The notes: a model not told the origin generated them from the sequence alone. A stretch of 64,000 bases of DNA from Sarcophilus harrisii (GCF_902635505.1 NC_045426.1:672733087-672797086); one strand, 5' to 3'; shown: positions 1 through 12,869, counted from the first letter of the stretch. Numbers and translations: made by a program.

Positions 1-150
1 TTTGTATATAGTTATTTACCTTGTCTTCTCCATTAGATTGTAAGCTCCTGAGGGACTGTGTTTTGCCTTTCTTTGTATCCCCGGCATTTAGCACAGTGTA
101 GTTATGTAGCACATAGTAGTTACTTAATAAATGCTTATTGGAGTCATTGA
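1..150 (+). repeat. L2/CR1-clade LINE 3' end
   Basis: The sequence has the familiar L2-type tail: a 'gtaagctcctgaggg' stretch, then 'tttctttgtatcc', then 'gcacatagtagttacttaataaatgc'. The same tail recurs at about 15.1, 46.9, 54.3 and 60.0 kb. It is cut by the window edge. Confidence 0.7.
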
Positions 151-1132
151 ACCTGGGGGCTGCTAAGTTAAAAGCAAGATTTGGTGCAGATGCTAGCAGT
201 GGTTAAAGTGGGTGCCTCCTTCTACCCCATTTCTCTGCCCCTTCCCATCCTTTACCTAGTAGAAATACTTTAATTATGGACCTTGGGAAGGAGAGGGACA
301 CTGCCTCGTATCTATGAGGCTGATCAGGACTCATTGACCTGAGGCCATCATTCATCAATAGATGAATGAAAAAAGAAAATTGCACAATGGAAAAGGAAAA
401 ATTTTAAAAAGAGATAAAGGAACAGGGTAGGGAGGGAACACAGAAGGAATCCACAGGGATTTACAGCAATATGGAAACTTCAGTATCATTTAGTCCACCC
501 CTTCCTTTACAATTTAAGAAAATGAGGCATAGAGAAGTTATGTCCTGTTGAAGGTTATATAAGTGACAAAACCAGTATTAAAATCAGGTCCTACAACTTT
601 TTATGTTCAGTTCTTTTTCTCAGTGTTCAAGGAGAAGAGAGTAGAATAGTAAGAGAAGGATCTGGAGGCAAGGGCAATGTAAATCTTGTTTTCTTAGGAC
701 AAAAGATTATTGCCTGTATTATTTGGTTTCACTTAATAAAGTTTAAAATTACAAGTTTTGTTTCAGAAGATTGGGAGGCTCTATTGTTTCACAAGATTGG
801 CTCATATTTAGTTTGTAGCTCATGAAAACCCCAATATCTGTCCTATGAGCTGTTGTCTAGCCACAACTTCTATATGAGCTTTCCTAAAAGCTAGATAAAA
901 AAGAGAAAACATAGCCTATACTTAGGAATGTGAGCACTCTATCTCAGTTTCAGAAAAAAGTAAAGAAATTGAGCCACAGAGAAAGAGATAGGTCACACCT
1001 ATTTCTCGACAAATTTGTAGGAGATGGTAGAAAAGCTAGGTTTAGTGGAGCAATTTATAGATGTTATTTGGAATCTAGCCCCTAGAGATGATACACAGAG
1101 ATCAGCTAATTGAACTCTCATTGTATAACTTT
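151..1132. other. Intergenic DNA, no gene seen
   Basis: No coding exon, RNA gene or clear repeat boundary was recognised. Around 480-600 there is a degraded MIR-like stretch (an 'aatgaggcatagagaagtta' type motif). Confidence 0.5.
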
Positions 1133-1147
1133 GAAAGCATAAGTGAT

Positions 1148-1966
1148 CAAGGTATATGAACAATTTTCAGATGACAAAATTCATCTATAGTTATATGAAA
1201 ATTTGTTCCAAATCACTGTTGATTAGAGAAATGCAAATTACAACATCTGAGGTACCACCTCATGCATTTCAGATTGGCTAAGATGACAGAAAAAATAATG
1301 ATAAATGTTGGAGGGAATGTGGGAAAATTGGGACACTACTGCATTGTTGGTGGAGTTATGAAATGATCCAATTATTCTGGAGAGCAATCTGGAACTGTGC
1401 TCAAAGGGCTATAATACTATGCATACTCTTTAACCCAACAGTGTATTTCTGGATCTGTATCCCAAGGAAATCATAAAGGAGGGAAAAGGTGTACAAAAAC
1501 ATGGGCAAAAATGTTTGTAGCAGCTTTTTTTGTGGTAGCAATGAATTGGAAAAATGAGTAGATGCCCATCAATTGGCTGAACAAGTTGTAGTATATGAAA
1601 GTAATGGAATATTATTGTTCTATAAAAAATGAACAACCTGATTTTAGAAAGGCACCAGGAATACATTGTACACAATAACAGCAAGAATGTGCGATGATCA
1701 ACTATGAAAGACTTGGTTCTCCTCAGGGGTTCATTGATCCAAAGGAATCCCAATAAACTTTGGGCAGAAAACGCCATCTGCATCCAGAAAAAAACTAAGG
1801 AGACTGAATGTAAATGAACACATGCTATGTTCACTTCTTTTTTCTGTTTTCTTTTTTTTTTTTTAATCTCTCCTATGATCTTTCCCTTTTGCGCTGATTT
1901 TTCTCTCATAATCGTTCATAAAGATTCATAAAGCAATATGTGTTTTAAAAAATGAATACTAAAAAA
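1148..1966 (+). mobile_element. 5'-truncated L1 LINE with target-site duplication
   Basis: The copy carries the end of L1 ORF2 ('ctggagagcaatctgga', 'gatgcccatcaattggctga') and a 3' UTR with an A-rich tail. It is flanked by the direct repeat gaaagcataagtgat at 1133-1147 and 1967-1981, which fixes both ends. The reading frame is broken, so this is a dead copy. Confidence 0.85.
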
Positions 1967-2089
1967 GAAAGCATAAGTGATTTGTTCAAAATATCACAGG
2001 GCAATAATCACAAGAGAGAATTTTTTCTTATCTTTACCTTCAGACCATCCTTTTCTTCCCTTTTTTCCTTCCTCTTCTTAATGAAGTGA

Positions 2090-2270
2090 AAAGAAAGATT
2101 TGTATGCAAAGTTCAAATCTTGGTTCAAATTCCAACTTACTATATGTTTGATCTTCAATAAGCCACTTACCTTTCTGGTCCTCAGTATCCTCAGCTGTAA
2201 AAGGAGGAACTGATACTAAAATGACCTTGAAGGTCTCTTTCAGCTCTAAATATGGTGCCATGTCCTGATC
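2090..2270 (+). repeat. MIR/CORE-SINE copy
   Basis: It shows a MIR-like order: 'caaatcttggttcaaattcc', 'taagccacttacctttctgg', 'ctcagctgtaaaa' and 'ccttgaaggtctctttcagctc'. This is the usual SINE core followed by its 3' part. Confidence 0.7.
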
Positions 2271-2535
2271 AGACTAAATCTGATGTGCTAAGGGACTATG
2301 CTTCACACATTTGACACATGCAGAGAAGGCGACTAGAGTGGAGAGGGATCAAGAAATCATATAAGGGTGTGTCAAAGGAAATAGGCTAATCACTCCCTTT
2401 AAAATGAAATATTGTCCTGTAGAAGAGATATACTTATTGTGCTTGAGTTCTGAAAGAAAAACTATGGCAAATTATGGAAGTTACTGTAACAGGGAAGCAG
2501 ATTTCAGCCCAGTATAACAATTCTCTGACAAAGTT

Positions 2536-2539
<4 letters not shown>

Positions 2540-2572
<33 letters not shown>
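2540..2572 (+). repeat. Uninterrupted 33-base poly(A) run
   Basis: This is a pure A run at the end of a stretch (about 2400-2539) that resembles a CR1/L3-type LINE 3' part. It may be a retrotransposition tail. No clear target-site duplication was found around it. Confidence 0.6.
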
Positions 2573-2574
<2 letters not shown>

Positions 2575-2642
2575 ACTTCGTTGTCTCAGTAAGTAGTGTA
2601 TTTCCTAACATAGAGAGAGACCTTTTAAAAAGCTGGATAACT

Positions 2643-3356
2643 AAACAGTGCATACCCTTTGATCCAACAGTGTTACTATTGGGCTTATATCCCAAAGAGA
2701 TCTTAAAGAAGGGAAAGGGACCTGTATGTGCCAAAATGTTTGTGGCAGCCCTTTTTGTGGTGGCTAGAAACTGGAAAATGAATGGATGCCCATCAATTGG
2801 AGAATGGTTGGGTAAATTGTGGTATATGAATGTTATGGAATATTATTGTTCTGTAAAAAATGACAAGCAGGATGAATACAAAGCGGCTTGGAGAGACTTA
2901 CATGAAACTGATGCTGAGTGAAATGAGCAGGACCAGGAGATCATTATACACTTCAACAACAATACTGTATGAGGATGTATTCTGATGGAAATGGCTATCT
3001 TCCACAAAGAGAAGATCTAATTCAGTTCCAATTGATCAATGATGGACAGAATCAGCGACACCCAGAGAAAGAACATTGGGAAATGAATGTGGACTACTTG
3101 CATTTTTGTTTTTCTTCCCAGGTTATTTTTACCTTCTGAATCTGATTTTTCTTGTGCAACAAGAGAACTGTATGGATCTTTATACATATATTGTATTTAA
3201 GATATACTTTAACATGTTTAACATGTATGAGAGTGCCTGCCATCTAGGGGAGAGGGTAGAGGGAGGGAAGGGAAAAGTTGGAACAGAAGTGAGTGCAAGG
3301 GACAATGTTGAAAAATTACCCATACGTATGTTCTGTCAATAAAAAGCTATTAAAGA
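2643..3356 (+). mobile_element. 5'-truncated L1 LINE with 16-bp target-site duplication
   Basis: This is the end of L1 ORF2 followed by the 3' UTR ('tgccatctaggggagagggt', 'ttacccatacgtatg', AATAAA-like end). The direct repeat aaaaagctggataact flanks it at 2627-2642 and 3357-3372. It is closely related to the copy at 20167-20941. A short run of ORF2 is still open, but the copy lacks most of the element. Confidence 0.9.
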
Positions 3357-3372
3357 AAAAAGCTGGATAACT

Positions 3373-4535
3373 TTATGTTGGGGATGTTACAAAAGGTGTT
3401 TTACTAAAGGTATATATGCAAGAATAAATGATAAGTCAGCCTGAAGGTTTCCTGTTAGGAGTATAAGGAATGAATAAATGTGGGGATCCAAGAGAAGAAA
3501 GGATCTGGTTGGGGGAGAAAATAATGGAAGCTGATCTGGGCAGAGAAGCACCAGAAATTAGCCTAGAAACGTTTTGTTTGACGTTTATCAAGCATGTGCT
3601 TGACACTGTACCAACCCTATAAAAGATACACTTTTTTAAGTGTTTAAGAGTTATCTCTTCTACAATGAAGGAGCATGACATTCCCACAATCTGGAGAAAC
3701 TGAGCAAAGTTTTTTGGCCCTCCCTAAAAAAAAGCCTGATCTTTTTCTGAGACATTTACAATACCTTATTGTACAATTTATGTTAAGTATTTGGCCATAG
3801 ACTTTGTCATTGCCTGTTCGTCTTCATGTATTCTCTTGCAGCTTCTGCAAAACTCTCCCAGAATTCTCATTTAATTTCTTATGCTAACACTTGATATAGT
3901 GAAACCATGATGGATGTGAACAGGAGCTATCTTCAGGGAGCTCCCAACTTCTCAACTTAAAAAACAAACAAACAAACAAAACAAAGAAAACCTCATCTCC
4001 CCAAAACCTTGTTCAAAAAGTGTTTATGACACATAGGTTTATAAATAAGGGATTGGATTTAGGATTTGGAGAACAGTCCCTATTCTCCTAAGAAAGAACA
4101 TCTGATACTGAAATGGGAGAATATTCTGAATCACACAGGAGTTTTTCCACTCTTTCCACAACAACCTCCTTTTTTCTCACAGTCTAAGGCACTAAATGAA
4201 GACAAATGGTTCAGTGAGTAAGGATAAAGGAAGCATGTCAGTCCAAGCCAAATAAAATGGGCTGACTCCAATCTCAGACTAGAAGGGGAAAAACCAGCCA
4301 AAAGAGACAGGTGTGGTTGTCTCTGAATTCCAGGATTAAGCTAATCCCACCATGAGGAACTCCACCCTTATTCCACACAGGCCTAAGATTACTTCCCAAA
4401 CCTGTCTAAGGGCTTCCCTCAAACCCCACCTTCCACTGGTTTCTGCCTTTTCTCCCTAAGATGTGTGTCCCCCCTTCCTAGCCTTAGCCTTTCTAACTGA
4501 GGTTTCCCAAACTCATGAAATCCTCAGGGACCTTC
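3373..4535 (-). other. LRRC8E 3' flank / probable 3' UTR
   Basis: This lies directly downstream of the LRRC8E stop codon. No other gene is seen. An ATTAAA on the minus strand (3870-3875) is a candidate poly(A) signal. An (AAAC)n-like stretch lies near 3958-3982. The UTR end cannot be fixed from sequence alone. Confidence 0.4.
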
Positions 4536-7382
4536 TTACTCCTCTTCCATTTTCTCCCGCACTTCAGCAGGCAGTCCCTCATACAGAGCCTCCTCTACCA
4601 GCAGCCCTGATTTCTTGAGCCCCCCACAGTTGCCAAGTTCTTCAGGTAAAGCCTCTAGCCGGTTACCCTTGAGTTCTAGCCGGCTGAGGGCCTGCAACGA
4701 AGCCACCCGTGGGGAGAGCTGGCTGAGATGATTGTACCCCAGCAGTAGCGTCCTCAGCTTTTGGCAGAAGAAGAGTTCTTCTGGGAGCCCCTCCAGGGCA
4801 TTGTAGGAAACAGCAAGATGCTGTAAGTTTTGGAGGTAGCTTACCTCTTGGGGCAAGGAGCGTAAGCCATTGTGAGAAATGTCAAGCAAGCGCAAGTTGG
4901 TGCAGAAACAGAGCTGAGATGGCAAGGTCTCCAACTTGTTGTGACTGAGGTACAACTGCTCTAAACCCTTGAGTTTGCGAATGTGTTCGGGGACATAGGC
5001 TATCTGGTTGTGCCATAACTTGAGAGTGACCAACTTGCGACAATGTTGAAAGCTCAGGATCTCCTCGATGGAGCGGAGGTGGTTGTCCTTCAGGTCTAGC
5101 TCCTGTAACGCAGCCAAGCTAAAGACAGCGTGGGGTATTCTCTCCAACCCGCATCCCACCAGCTCTAACTCCCTCAGAGCCATGAGCTTCTTTAGCCCAT
5201 TGAGGGTCAGCAGCCGGGCCCCGTCATTGTGGATGCTGAGCCGCTGCAGGTGCCCAGCCACGTCGGTCACACTGGGGGGCACTTTGCCTGCATTGCTTCT
5301 CAGGGAGAGGCTCTTGAGGAGCTTCAGCTCTTTGAGGCTCTCCAGATTAGCTGCCCGGCTAAGCTCTGCGGGGAAAAGACCTTCAAGATGAAGCTCTTCC
5401 AGGCCCCGGAGCCCAAACACCCACAGGGGCACTTCTCGAAGCTCCTCACACTTCACCCTCACCACCTTGAGTCGGTCCCTCAAGAAAACAAAGGAGGAAA
5501 AGGGCAGTTTGGCCGGGGAGTGCAGCAGACTGAGCTCTTCCAGGTGGACCAGCTGGGACAGGGTCGGAGGAAAGGTGATGTCGCAGATGGCCTCCAGCTT
5601 GAGAGCCTCGATCTCGCTCAGCTCAAAGACTGTGTCAGGGAGACCAGGCAGCATGCAGAGGGCCAGCTCTAGCCGCTCTCGCCCGTTGCGCTGGAGCTTC
5701 TGGCGCAGTTTCTCTGCCGTCCATTCGTGGTTGAGGTTCAGCTGCTTGAGCCGGCTCTCACTGACCTCGGAGAGGAAGACAGCAAAGCGTTTGGAGTAGA
5801 GAGAATCATATTGGTCAATGAGGTGGAGCATGAAAGCAAAGTCGTTCTTGACGTCGGGGATGTCCCCCATGCCTGTCTCCTCCCTCACTGAGCAGAAAGA
5901 ATACTCCTTGAGGGGCCGGTGGAACAGCCAGTAGAGCGTGTAGAGACAAGTAAGGCCATAGACACACACGAAGGAGATGTAGCAGAAGGCCAGCTTGGCG
6001 AAGAGATGAGCCTTGGTGTGGTTGCAGCAGAAGCTGGCGTAGCCCGTGACTTCAGCCGTCTCCACCTGGCAGGCCACCAAGAAGCTGATCTTCTCCACGT
6101 AGATGACGTTGTAGATCAGAATCGCCAGAAATTTGCAGACCTTGAGCACCGTCTGACGGATGTACATGGTGTATAAGATGTCGCCCTCCTCCACGTGCAC
6201 CCGGAACTTCTTCACCTTCTCAAACAGGGCTTTGGCCTGCTCCCCCTCCTTTTTGTCCAGAAGGGTGACAGCCGGGGGTTCCATCACCACCTTCTCGGGC
6301 TCCGTCAGCACCTTCTCTGACTCGCCTGCCTTTCCCGTCCCCACGATGGCCGCGGCCGGCACCCGTCCCGAGGCGCCCTTGTGGTTCTCACCAGACACCT
6401 CGGACAGGGCCCGAGTTGTCCATGGGGAGTCGAAGCATTTGCCCAAGATGGAAATGAAATGCTCGATCTTGGAGCTGGTTCCGGGGAATTTGAACCAGAA
6501 GCTTGTGCAGACCATGAAGATGAGAGTGTGGATGACAACCAGGTAGGGGAAGTATTTGGCATACCAGTGCAAGGCGGTCTCGTAGCAGAGCTGGTTGATG
6601 AAGCTATATTGTTGTAAGTCCAGATTATTCTTGAGACCGCTGAGCTCCCGAAGGTCCTCCGAATCCCCAGAGATTGCCCGGGGCAGCGCCCCACAAGGCG
6701 TCTCTGATAGATTCTCTCGGGGTACATGGCTGGGCAAGCAGATGATCTTGTCCTGAGTTACCTAGGATTTGGGAGATAGGAACAGAAAGGGTAAATATGC
6801 CTAGGGAGGCGGAAGGGAAGAGCCTGGCTTCCAGCCCTGCTTTGGTGGCCAGAACTATTCTGTGCCTCAGTTTCTCCTATTATAAATATAGTCCCTCCCC
6901 GCTTTGGCTCTCCCTTCAAAGATTTTACAAAACACACAATTAAAAAGCTCTGTAACTTTAAGGAATTCCTGGCGTGCTGACACTCCTGCCGATCACATAC
7001 AGATTTGCCAAGTTTTGGGTCCTAGCCTCTAAGAGAACCCTGTACTCCAAAGGGATCCCAGAGGATCATCTCTCACATCTTCAATTCAACCTTACTCTGC
7101 CTTGGCCTTGGCAGCTGCCTTAATGTTCCCTTTTTCTCCCCAATAAACGATCTTCTCTCTCTTCCCCAAAAACCCACCTCCAGTCCAACTTTAGGATTTT
7201 CCCAGTCTCTTTTCATGGTCTATCCAAAGGACTGGGACCCTCACCTGCAGGGTACAGCCAAAAACCCCGATCATGAGCATGGCCACTGTGATGTATTCAG
7301 CTAGCACATCCCACCACGGCTTCAGCACTTTGAATGCGGGCTGCTGCTCTGTGAATTGCTTGAATTCAGCCACTGGGATCAT
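4536..7382 (-). CDS. LRRC8E: LRRC8E, volume-regulated anion channel subunit
   Basis: Two coding exons, 7245-7382 (46 codons, start [10 protein letters not shown]) and 4536-6761, join in phase 0 through GT-AG sites and give 787 residues; the human protein is about 796. Residues 1-46 end in the first membrane segment ([18 protein letters not shown]). Segments 2-4 lie near residues 117-137, 255-276 and 300-325. The LRRC8 hallmark KYFPYLV is present. From about residue 400 to the end there are leucine-rich repeats, and the protein closes on MEEE. An N-glycosylation site (NLS) lies in the first outer loop. LRRC8E is known to form hexameric anion and osmolyte channels with LRRC8A at the plasma membrane. 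The loop between segments 2 and 3 ([10 protein letters not shown] region) is the least human-like part. No break was seen. Confidence 0.97.
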
Positions 7383-7389
7383 TCTGTCT

Positions 7390-7560
7390 CTGGAGGAATT
7401 ACAGAAGGTCAGAATTGGAAAGGATCCCAAAGGTCATTTTACAGAGGAGAAAACAGAAGCTTAAGAAAAGGAAAGGACTTGCCCAGGCTTTAGTGGCGAA
7501 GTCAGGGTCAGGACACAGTATCTCTGACCACTGCTTTAATTACTCTAGCCTGCTGTCCGG
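7390..7560 (-). repeat. MIR-type SINE, antisense, next to the LRRC8E start codon
   Basis: The plus strand reads 'aggtcattttacagaggaga', 'gacttgcccaggctttagtgg' and 'ctgaccactgctttaat', which is the MIR reverse complement order. It begins within about 10 bases upstream of the LRRC8E ATG. Part of it therefore lies in or beside the 5' end of that coding exon. Confidence 0.6.
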
Positions 7561-9139
7561 AAACGGTGCAGCCAGAGAGTAAATGAAGGGGCCCAGGGGG
7601 AGGGAAAGGACCCAGGCATTCCTTGGGCCCCCAACCCAGCTACTGCCTTAGCCTTCAGCCCCCAAGGCTCCCTTTCTCACCCCAATGCTTTCTCAGGCCC
7701 TTCCCCATCATCAGTCTAAATCTTCAGTTTCTAACAATCTCAGATTCTCAAACTCTTGAGTTCTGATGAACACCTCCTCTCTGTTAATTTCCCTCCCTAC
7801 CCCCAGCCTTTTCTTTCCTCCCAGAATCCAGGGAGCATAGTCAGCTTCAGCCAAACACAACTCCCTCCCTGGGACCCACCCGGGCTGTCATCTCCCTCTC
7901 AGGAAACTCCAGAGTCCTAACTCTCCCTAACTAATGCCACAAATCGCCTCAAGGACTGAAGGAGCTTGGGAAACTCCTGCCTCCCAGACTCTGAATTCCC
8001 ACTCTGGACTTTCCAAGGGTGGGACTGAGGCCACATATCTCCACCCCCACCCCATGGGGGCACTCCCCGTGCCACCTCCAACCCAGTGCCACTTTCAACC
8101 GGAAAAGCCGGCTGGAGCCTGGCTCTGGTTACCAGGGCCCCAGGGGTAGGGAGTAGAAGAGTCGAACAGGGGCGGGTCAGTCGGACCTTCCTGGAGGGGG
8201 TAGCTGGACTCCTGGAGGGGCAGGGGTCTGGGCCCAGCTTGGAGAGGAAGTGAAAAATGCTGGGAGGGGCGGAAAAAGAAAAGTCTACCTGGCTTAGAAC
8301 AGAGAATGACCAGGGGACAAAGGAATGGGAATCCTGGATCCTGACTGAGAAGGGGGAGGAGAGCCAGGATGAGGAGGCAGCCACCCAGTCTTCCTTGTCT
8401 CTCTGTCCCTGGGTGTCCTTGCAGACCGAGCTATTTTTCCTACTTTGTTAAATGAGGGGGTTGGACCAGACCATTTATTTCTAAGGTCCCTTCTACCTCT
8501 GATGTCCTAAGACTAGAACTATTATCCGGGGCCTTGGGGAGACACAGGAAGCCAGGCGTGGGGGGTAGGACTGGATCAGGGCCAAATACCACCTACCATA
8601 GTATTTGGACTGGCACCTTGCCCTTTTAAATTAGCCTCCTTCATTGCCCCACTCTCTCCTTCAATCTCTCCTTCTTTTCCCCTCCCCCTTCCAAGTTATT
8701 TCAGCCCTAGGAAGGAAGAGAAGCAAAGACTACCTGAATATATCCCTGGGAAGAGATCTTGGATTCAAAATCCAAAAAGAGGGTTAGGGTGTGACATACA
8801 GAAAAGGCTGGATTAGAGAGGAAGAACCTAAGAGTTTCCTGGTCAAGAAGAACTAGCCATGGAGGAGGGTTCCCCAAGTGTTGAGGACCCTCCCCCGAGG
8901 GTTCTCAGGTGCTCTTTTCTTTAAGGCAGCAGAGAAGAGACTCCAGGATGGTCTCCTCCAATCTGCATGTTTCTCCTATCACGGAAGTTGCTCCCTAGAC
9001 GTGGCAATCCCATCTCTCCCTGATCTGATTCTGTCTCTGTCCTGATCCTCTTATCATTATCCCTGCTTTCAACTCCATCACTCTATTCAACCTTCACCAG
9101 ACAGCAAGCTAAGTAGAAATCTGGAACGCCATCTGCAAC
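7561..9139 (-). other. Probable LRRC8E 5' intron, no gene seen
   Basis: This lies between the first coding exon and the CpG-rich region near 13 kb. There are no convincing exons. A MIR 3' part lies at about 8430-8515 ('gttaaatgagggggttggac', 'cccttctacctctgatg'). Confidence 0.5.
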
Positions 9140-9265
9140 CCCTGTTTACTAGCTGTGTGACTAATGCAAATTATTCCCCTCTCTGGACCTTAGTTTCACC
9201 ATCTATAAATGAGAAAGTCAGACAAGATGTTCTCTAAGGATGCTTCTATGGCTCTCTAAATACCT
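9140..9265 (+). repeat. MIR SINE
   Basis: It shows 'tttactagctgtgtgactaa', 'cctctctggaccttagtttc' and 'accatctataaatgagaaa', the canonical MIR core and 3' part. Confidence 0.75.
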
Positions 9266-9884
9266 GACCGTCCTGTCCCTGTACTCTCTGTTCTGATGAG
9301 CCCTAGGCCCAGAATTCATTTTGAGAATTGGACCTAGACCTCTGGGTTCCAGATTAGGTTTCCACTTTAGACTCCCACCAATTTCCCATGGAAGGAGCTG
9401 ACGAAACTCTGCTGATCATCCCCAAGCCCCAGCCAGCATCACTGATGTTCCCAATCTCTCGGCCCTGGCATTCTAACAGCTCTTGCACAGAAAAGTATCT
9501 GGGGATACTAGGCCAGTGATCCTACCCTTATGTCTAGAGCAGTTCAGTGTGCCCATAGAGACCCTCCCCCCCACGCCTACTTACTATGTGCTTGATTGTG
9601 TGTACTCCAACAGAGGCAAGCTCATACCTGTCTTTATTCACAAGGACCCTCATTCATGTACACACATCTACTAGGACATCCTGACTCACACGCTGACACA
9701 CACATACACACACGCACATGCTGACACACCCAAAGTTATAGTCAGAGGCCCAGTGCATGCACAGTAATCAAGTTACACACACACACATTCACAATCAGTG
9801 ATACAGGCTGTGACACAAACACTGGAACATACCCATGCTTGCTTGTGACACATGAAAAAAACCAGAAACATCCACATGACCCCA

Positions 9885-9908
9885 TAACCCTAACCCTAAC
9901 CCTGTGGA

Positions 9909-9935
<27 letters not shown>
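9885..9935 (+). repeat. Short interstitial telomere-type repeat beside (AC)n
   Basis: Three perfect TAACCC units (9885-9903) are followed five bases later by an (AC)n tract (9909-9935). More CA-rich sequence lies at about 9690-9720 and 9776-9786. Confidence 0.8.
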
Positions 9936-9941
<6 letters not shown>

Positions 9942-10179
9942 AGCATATTTGTGACAACAGAAAAGGGTGAGTGTGTTTGCACAGACATATACTTTGTGGT
10001 ATATAGATAGTCCTGGGGTTACAGGCCTTGGTTCTCACATGACCACTCTCCATATTCTAGCCCTTATAATCCTTTGCTGGCCCTCTCTTGTGACCAGCTC
10101 TTTAAAGTCCTCCACAAAAATAAGTCCCACTTACTTTTCCAGCTTTATTTCATGGGACTCCCCTTGACAAATAATTAGT

Positions 10180-10355
10180 TCTTTTTTTTCCTTTCCTTTT
10201 GTTTTTCTTTTTCTTGCTAAGGCAATTGAGGTTAAATGACTTGCCCAGGGTCACACAGCCAGAAAAGCGTTAAGTGTCTGAAACCAGATTTGAATTTAGG
10301 TGGTCCTGACTTCAGGGCTGGTGCTCTATCCGCTGCGCCATCTAGTTGTCCCTAT
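10180..10355 (-). repeat. tRNA-derived marsupial SINE, antisense
   Basis: The plus strand shows a T-rich tail, then 'gacttgcccagggtcacaca', 'tgaatttaggtggtcctgac' and 'gctctatccgctgcgccatc'. The last is the reverse complement of the SINE head with its A-box-like 'ggcgcagcggatagagc'. It is a retroposed SINE, not a tRNA gene. Confidence 0.85.
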
Positions 10356-10389
10356 GATCAGTTTCTGACAAACTGGATGGACCTCCATC

Positions 10390-10690
10390 CTCCATGATTC
10401 AAATTTTACCTCAGCATTTACTCACACGGGGCATGTCTGAAAGGCCCTCTTTCCTCTGCCCCATAGCCCTAAAATCTTGTCCCTTCAAGACTCAACTGTG
10501 TTGCTATGTTTTCTTTAAAGCCTTTCTCAATTCTGCCTTGTTCCTCCATTTTTCTTATACTATAAATATTTATGTTCATATCATGTCCCTCAAAATGAAA
10601 TAAAACCTCCTTGAAAGTGGTGTTTCTCAATATCCTCCAGTCCCTAATCATGCTACCACTTAGTAGGTGTTTTATATATGTTGAATTATT
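10390..10690 (+). repeat. L2-type LINE 3' end
   Basis: It shows a diverged 'cttcaagactcaactgtg', 'aagcctttctcaattctgcc' and a terminal 'cacttagtaggtgttttata', in the order seen in L2 3' ends elsewhere in the window. Confidence 0.6.
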
Positions 10691-12869
10691 GTTCTAGTCT
10701 TCACAGCAGATCAGCATAGAAATCACTGGTTAAATACCAAAATTATCTCTATCATTATAAATCTTACTTTCCACAGCCAACAACCAGTCTTCTCCCACTC
10801 TTCCCCTCCCCCAAATGATGTCATTGATCCTCTTCAAGAAGGAAGGATCAACAAAAGTCTCCCCAAACCAAACCAAACATCCCACCAATCAGTTTTGGTC
10901 ACAAAGCCCTCCTTTCTGCCCCAGTTCATACCAGTACATCCTAGTGAAAATCTTAGAAAGGTAATCAAGAAAAACAAAGAGTGAGGAAGAATCACAGTCA
11001 CCTCATGTAGCTCAGATACATAACAGATAGATACAGATAATCACAGGCGGACACATTGTTATTCATAGTTGGTTACTCAGTTACAGGTTCTCACCGAAAC
11101 AGTGGCCCTGCCCAAAAGTCACCCATCCACCAGTCTCTCTTACATACTGATGTACACAATCACAGCCACAGAGATTTACAGGCAAACACAGGCACAAGCA
11201 AAGAATAGCAGATATAAAGTTCATTACAGACAGATGGATGCGCTTTATGCACACCCTTGGATAGACACAGTCCCAGACAGAGACCCACACGCCCAAATGT
11301 CAAGTGCCATATAGACTCACAGACACACAGAGATTGTCATTATCTCTGTCTGTCTTTAATTCTAACTTTGTTGTCCCAAACCTATCATTAAGCCCCCACG
11401 GACACATGACTGTCTCCACATCCTAGGATGTTGTCTGAAAAAGATTCTGGTGGAAGGGCCCAAAGAGAATATATCTCTAAGTACTAAGGTCTCAAGCGAT
11501 CTACTTGGGCAGCATCTATGGCCCACAGCGATATCAGAAACTCCAGGCCAGGCTCTGGACCCTTGACAAAGGCCTGATATCCCGTCATCGGGACTTCTTT
11601 CCTTTGAAGGCATATAACTCTGTCAAAATGTCAATATGTGGGAGGGTCCCATAGCCACTCATTGTAGTCACTGGCTCCTTTGTGGAAGAGGTTCATTCAT
11701 CTGTCCTTGGTAGGGGAAGATTTGAGCCCTGGATGTCCGGGAATAGAATGGGGGAGAGGGGAAGGCAGAAAGGCCACAGAAGAAAGGCCAGGGACCTGCC
11801 ACCGGCCTCCTTTCCTTTTTTTATTCTCTTTGCTTGCTCTAGAGCATATTTTCTGTACAATGTACCAGATCTGACCTTCCATGGCTTTTCCCAGCCTGGA
11901 GAGGTAAAAGGTATTGCAGATGGCACTAGACACGCTTTGTTAACTGGCCCCAACCTAGCTCTGCTTCTTCCTCTGCTCTCTGCACCATCCCCTGCTCATT
12001 CCTCTCCCCTAACCTTTGCTCTCTAACTCCCTTTCCCAGATGTCCTTCCCTTTTTGGCTCTGCAAATCCTCTCCATTTTGGTCTTTCAGGGTTCAACTCA
12101 GGGCTCGCCCGTGGGAAGCCTTCCTGGACCAGCCAGCCCCACCTGAGCAGATAGCACCTACCTATTCTTTGGCTGGAAATCTTGGCATCTGCCTTATAAT
12201 CTTGGATTCATTAGGGATTAATTATCTTCATCCTTGTGTAAACTTTTCTAAGAGACTGGAAGTCCCGCAAGGCAGACGCCCATATATTTGTTAAGTGATC
12301 AAGTCACAGACTAGTCCAAGCAACAGGTTAATGAACTGCCGAGATGCTGAGGACCGAGGAATCTCTGCGCTGGCTGGAGAGATCAAAAACCAAGTGATAG
12401 GGTTCGGGATCTTGGGACTGGAATCTCAGAGTCTGGAGACTGGATAGGGACAGGGCCTGTGGCGCCAGGGATTTAGGGTGGAAGAGAGCTGGACTGGGCG
12501 AGCATCCCGAATAAGTCTGCCCTCAGCTGGGTGGTCCCTTAGCCCCCCACTCAGCTTAGGGGCGCAGCTTCAATGGCCCCTTTCCGAAGCTATATCCCGC
12601 TCTCCGTATAGTTCTACTGGGCCGGCAGATCTCCCTGTGAGGGTGGGGGGTCAATCCCCACTCTCCCCCAATGGATCCTGCTCTCTGGAAATACCCACTT
12701 TCCAGACTAGTCCTCGTTTTCCAGATCCAGGTTCCCAGCCTTCAGGACAGACCTGCGTCCTCCCCGCAGGACGCCCTCCTGGTACGGGGACAACTCCCTC
12801 CCTCCCACTTCTGGGGACAGATCCCCGTTCGCCTGGTCCAGATCTCCAGCCTTCCGGACAGATCCCGGT
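10691..12869. other. Probable LRRC8E intron / flank, no gene seen
   Basis: No exon was recognised. 11000-11330 is CA-rich and imperfect. 12050-12290 resembles another worn L2 3' end on the plus strand. From about 12480 the GC content rises toward the CpG-rich block. Confidence 0.45.

Noticed and set aside
5068-6617. Several plus-strand open frames of 78-147 codons
   Set aside because: They lie antisense to LRRC8E exon 2, whose frame is long, in family register and spliced correctly.
9690-11330. Periodic CA-rich blocks considered as a CRISPR-like or satellite array
   Set aside because: There are no regular spacers or direct repeats, only dinucleotide-type sequence in a vertebrate intron.
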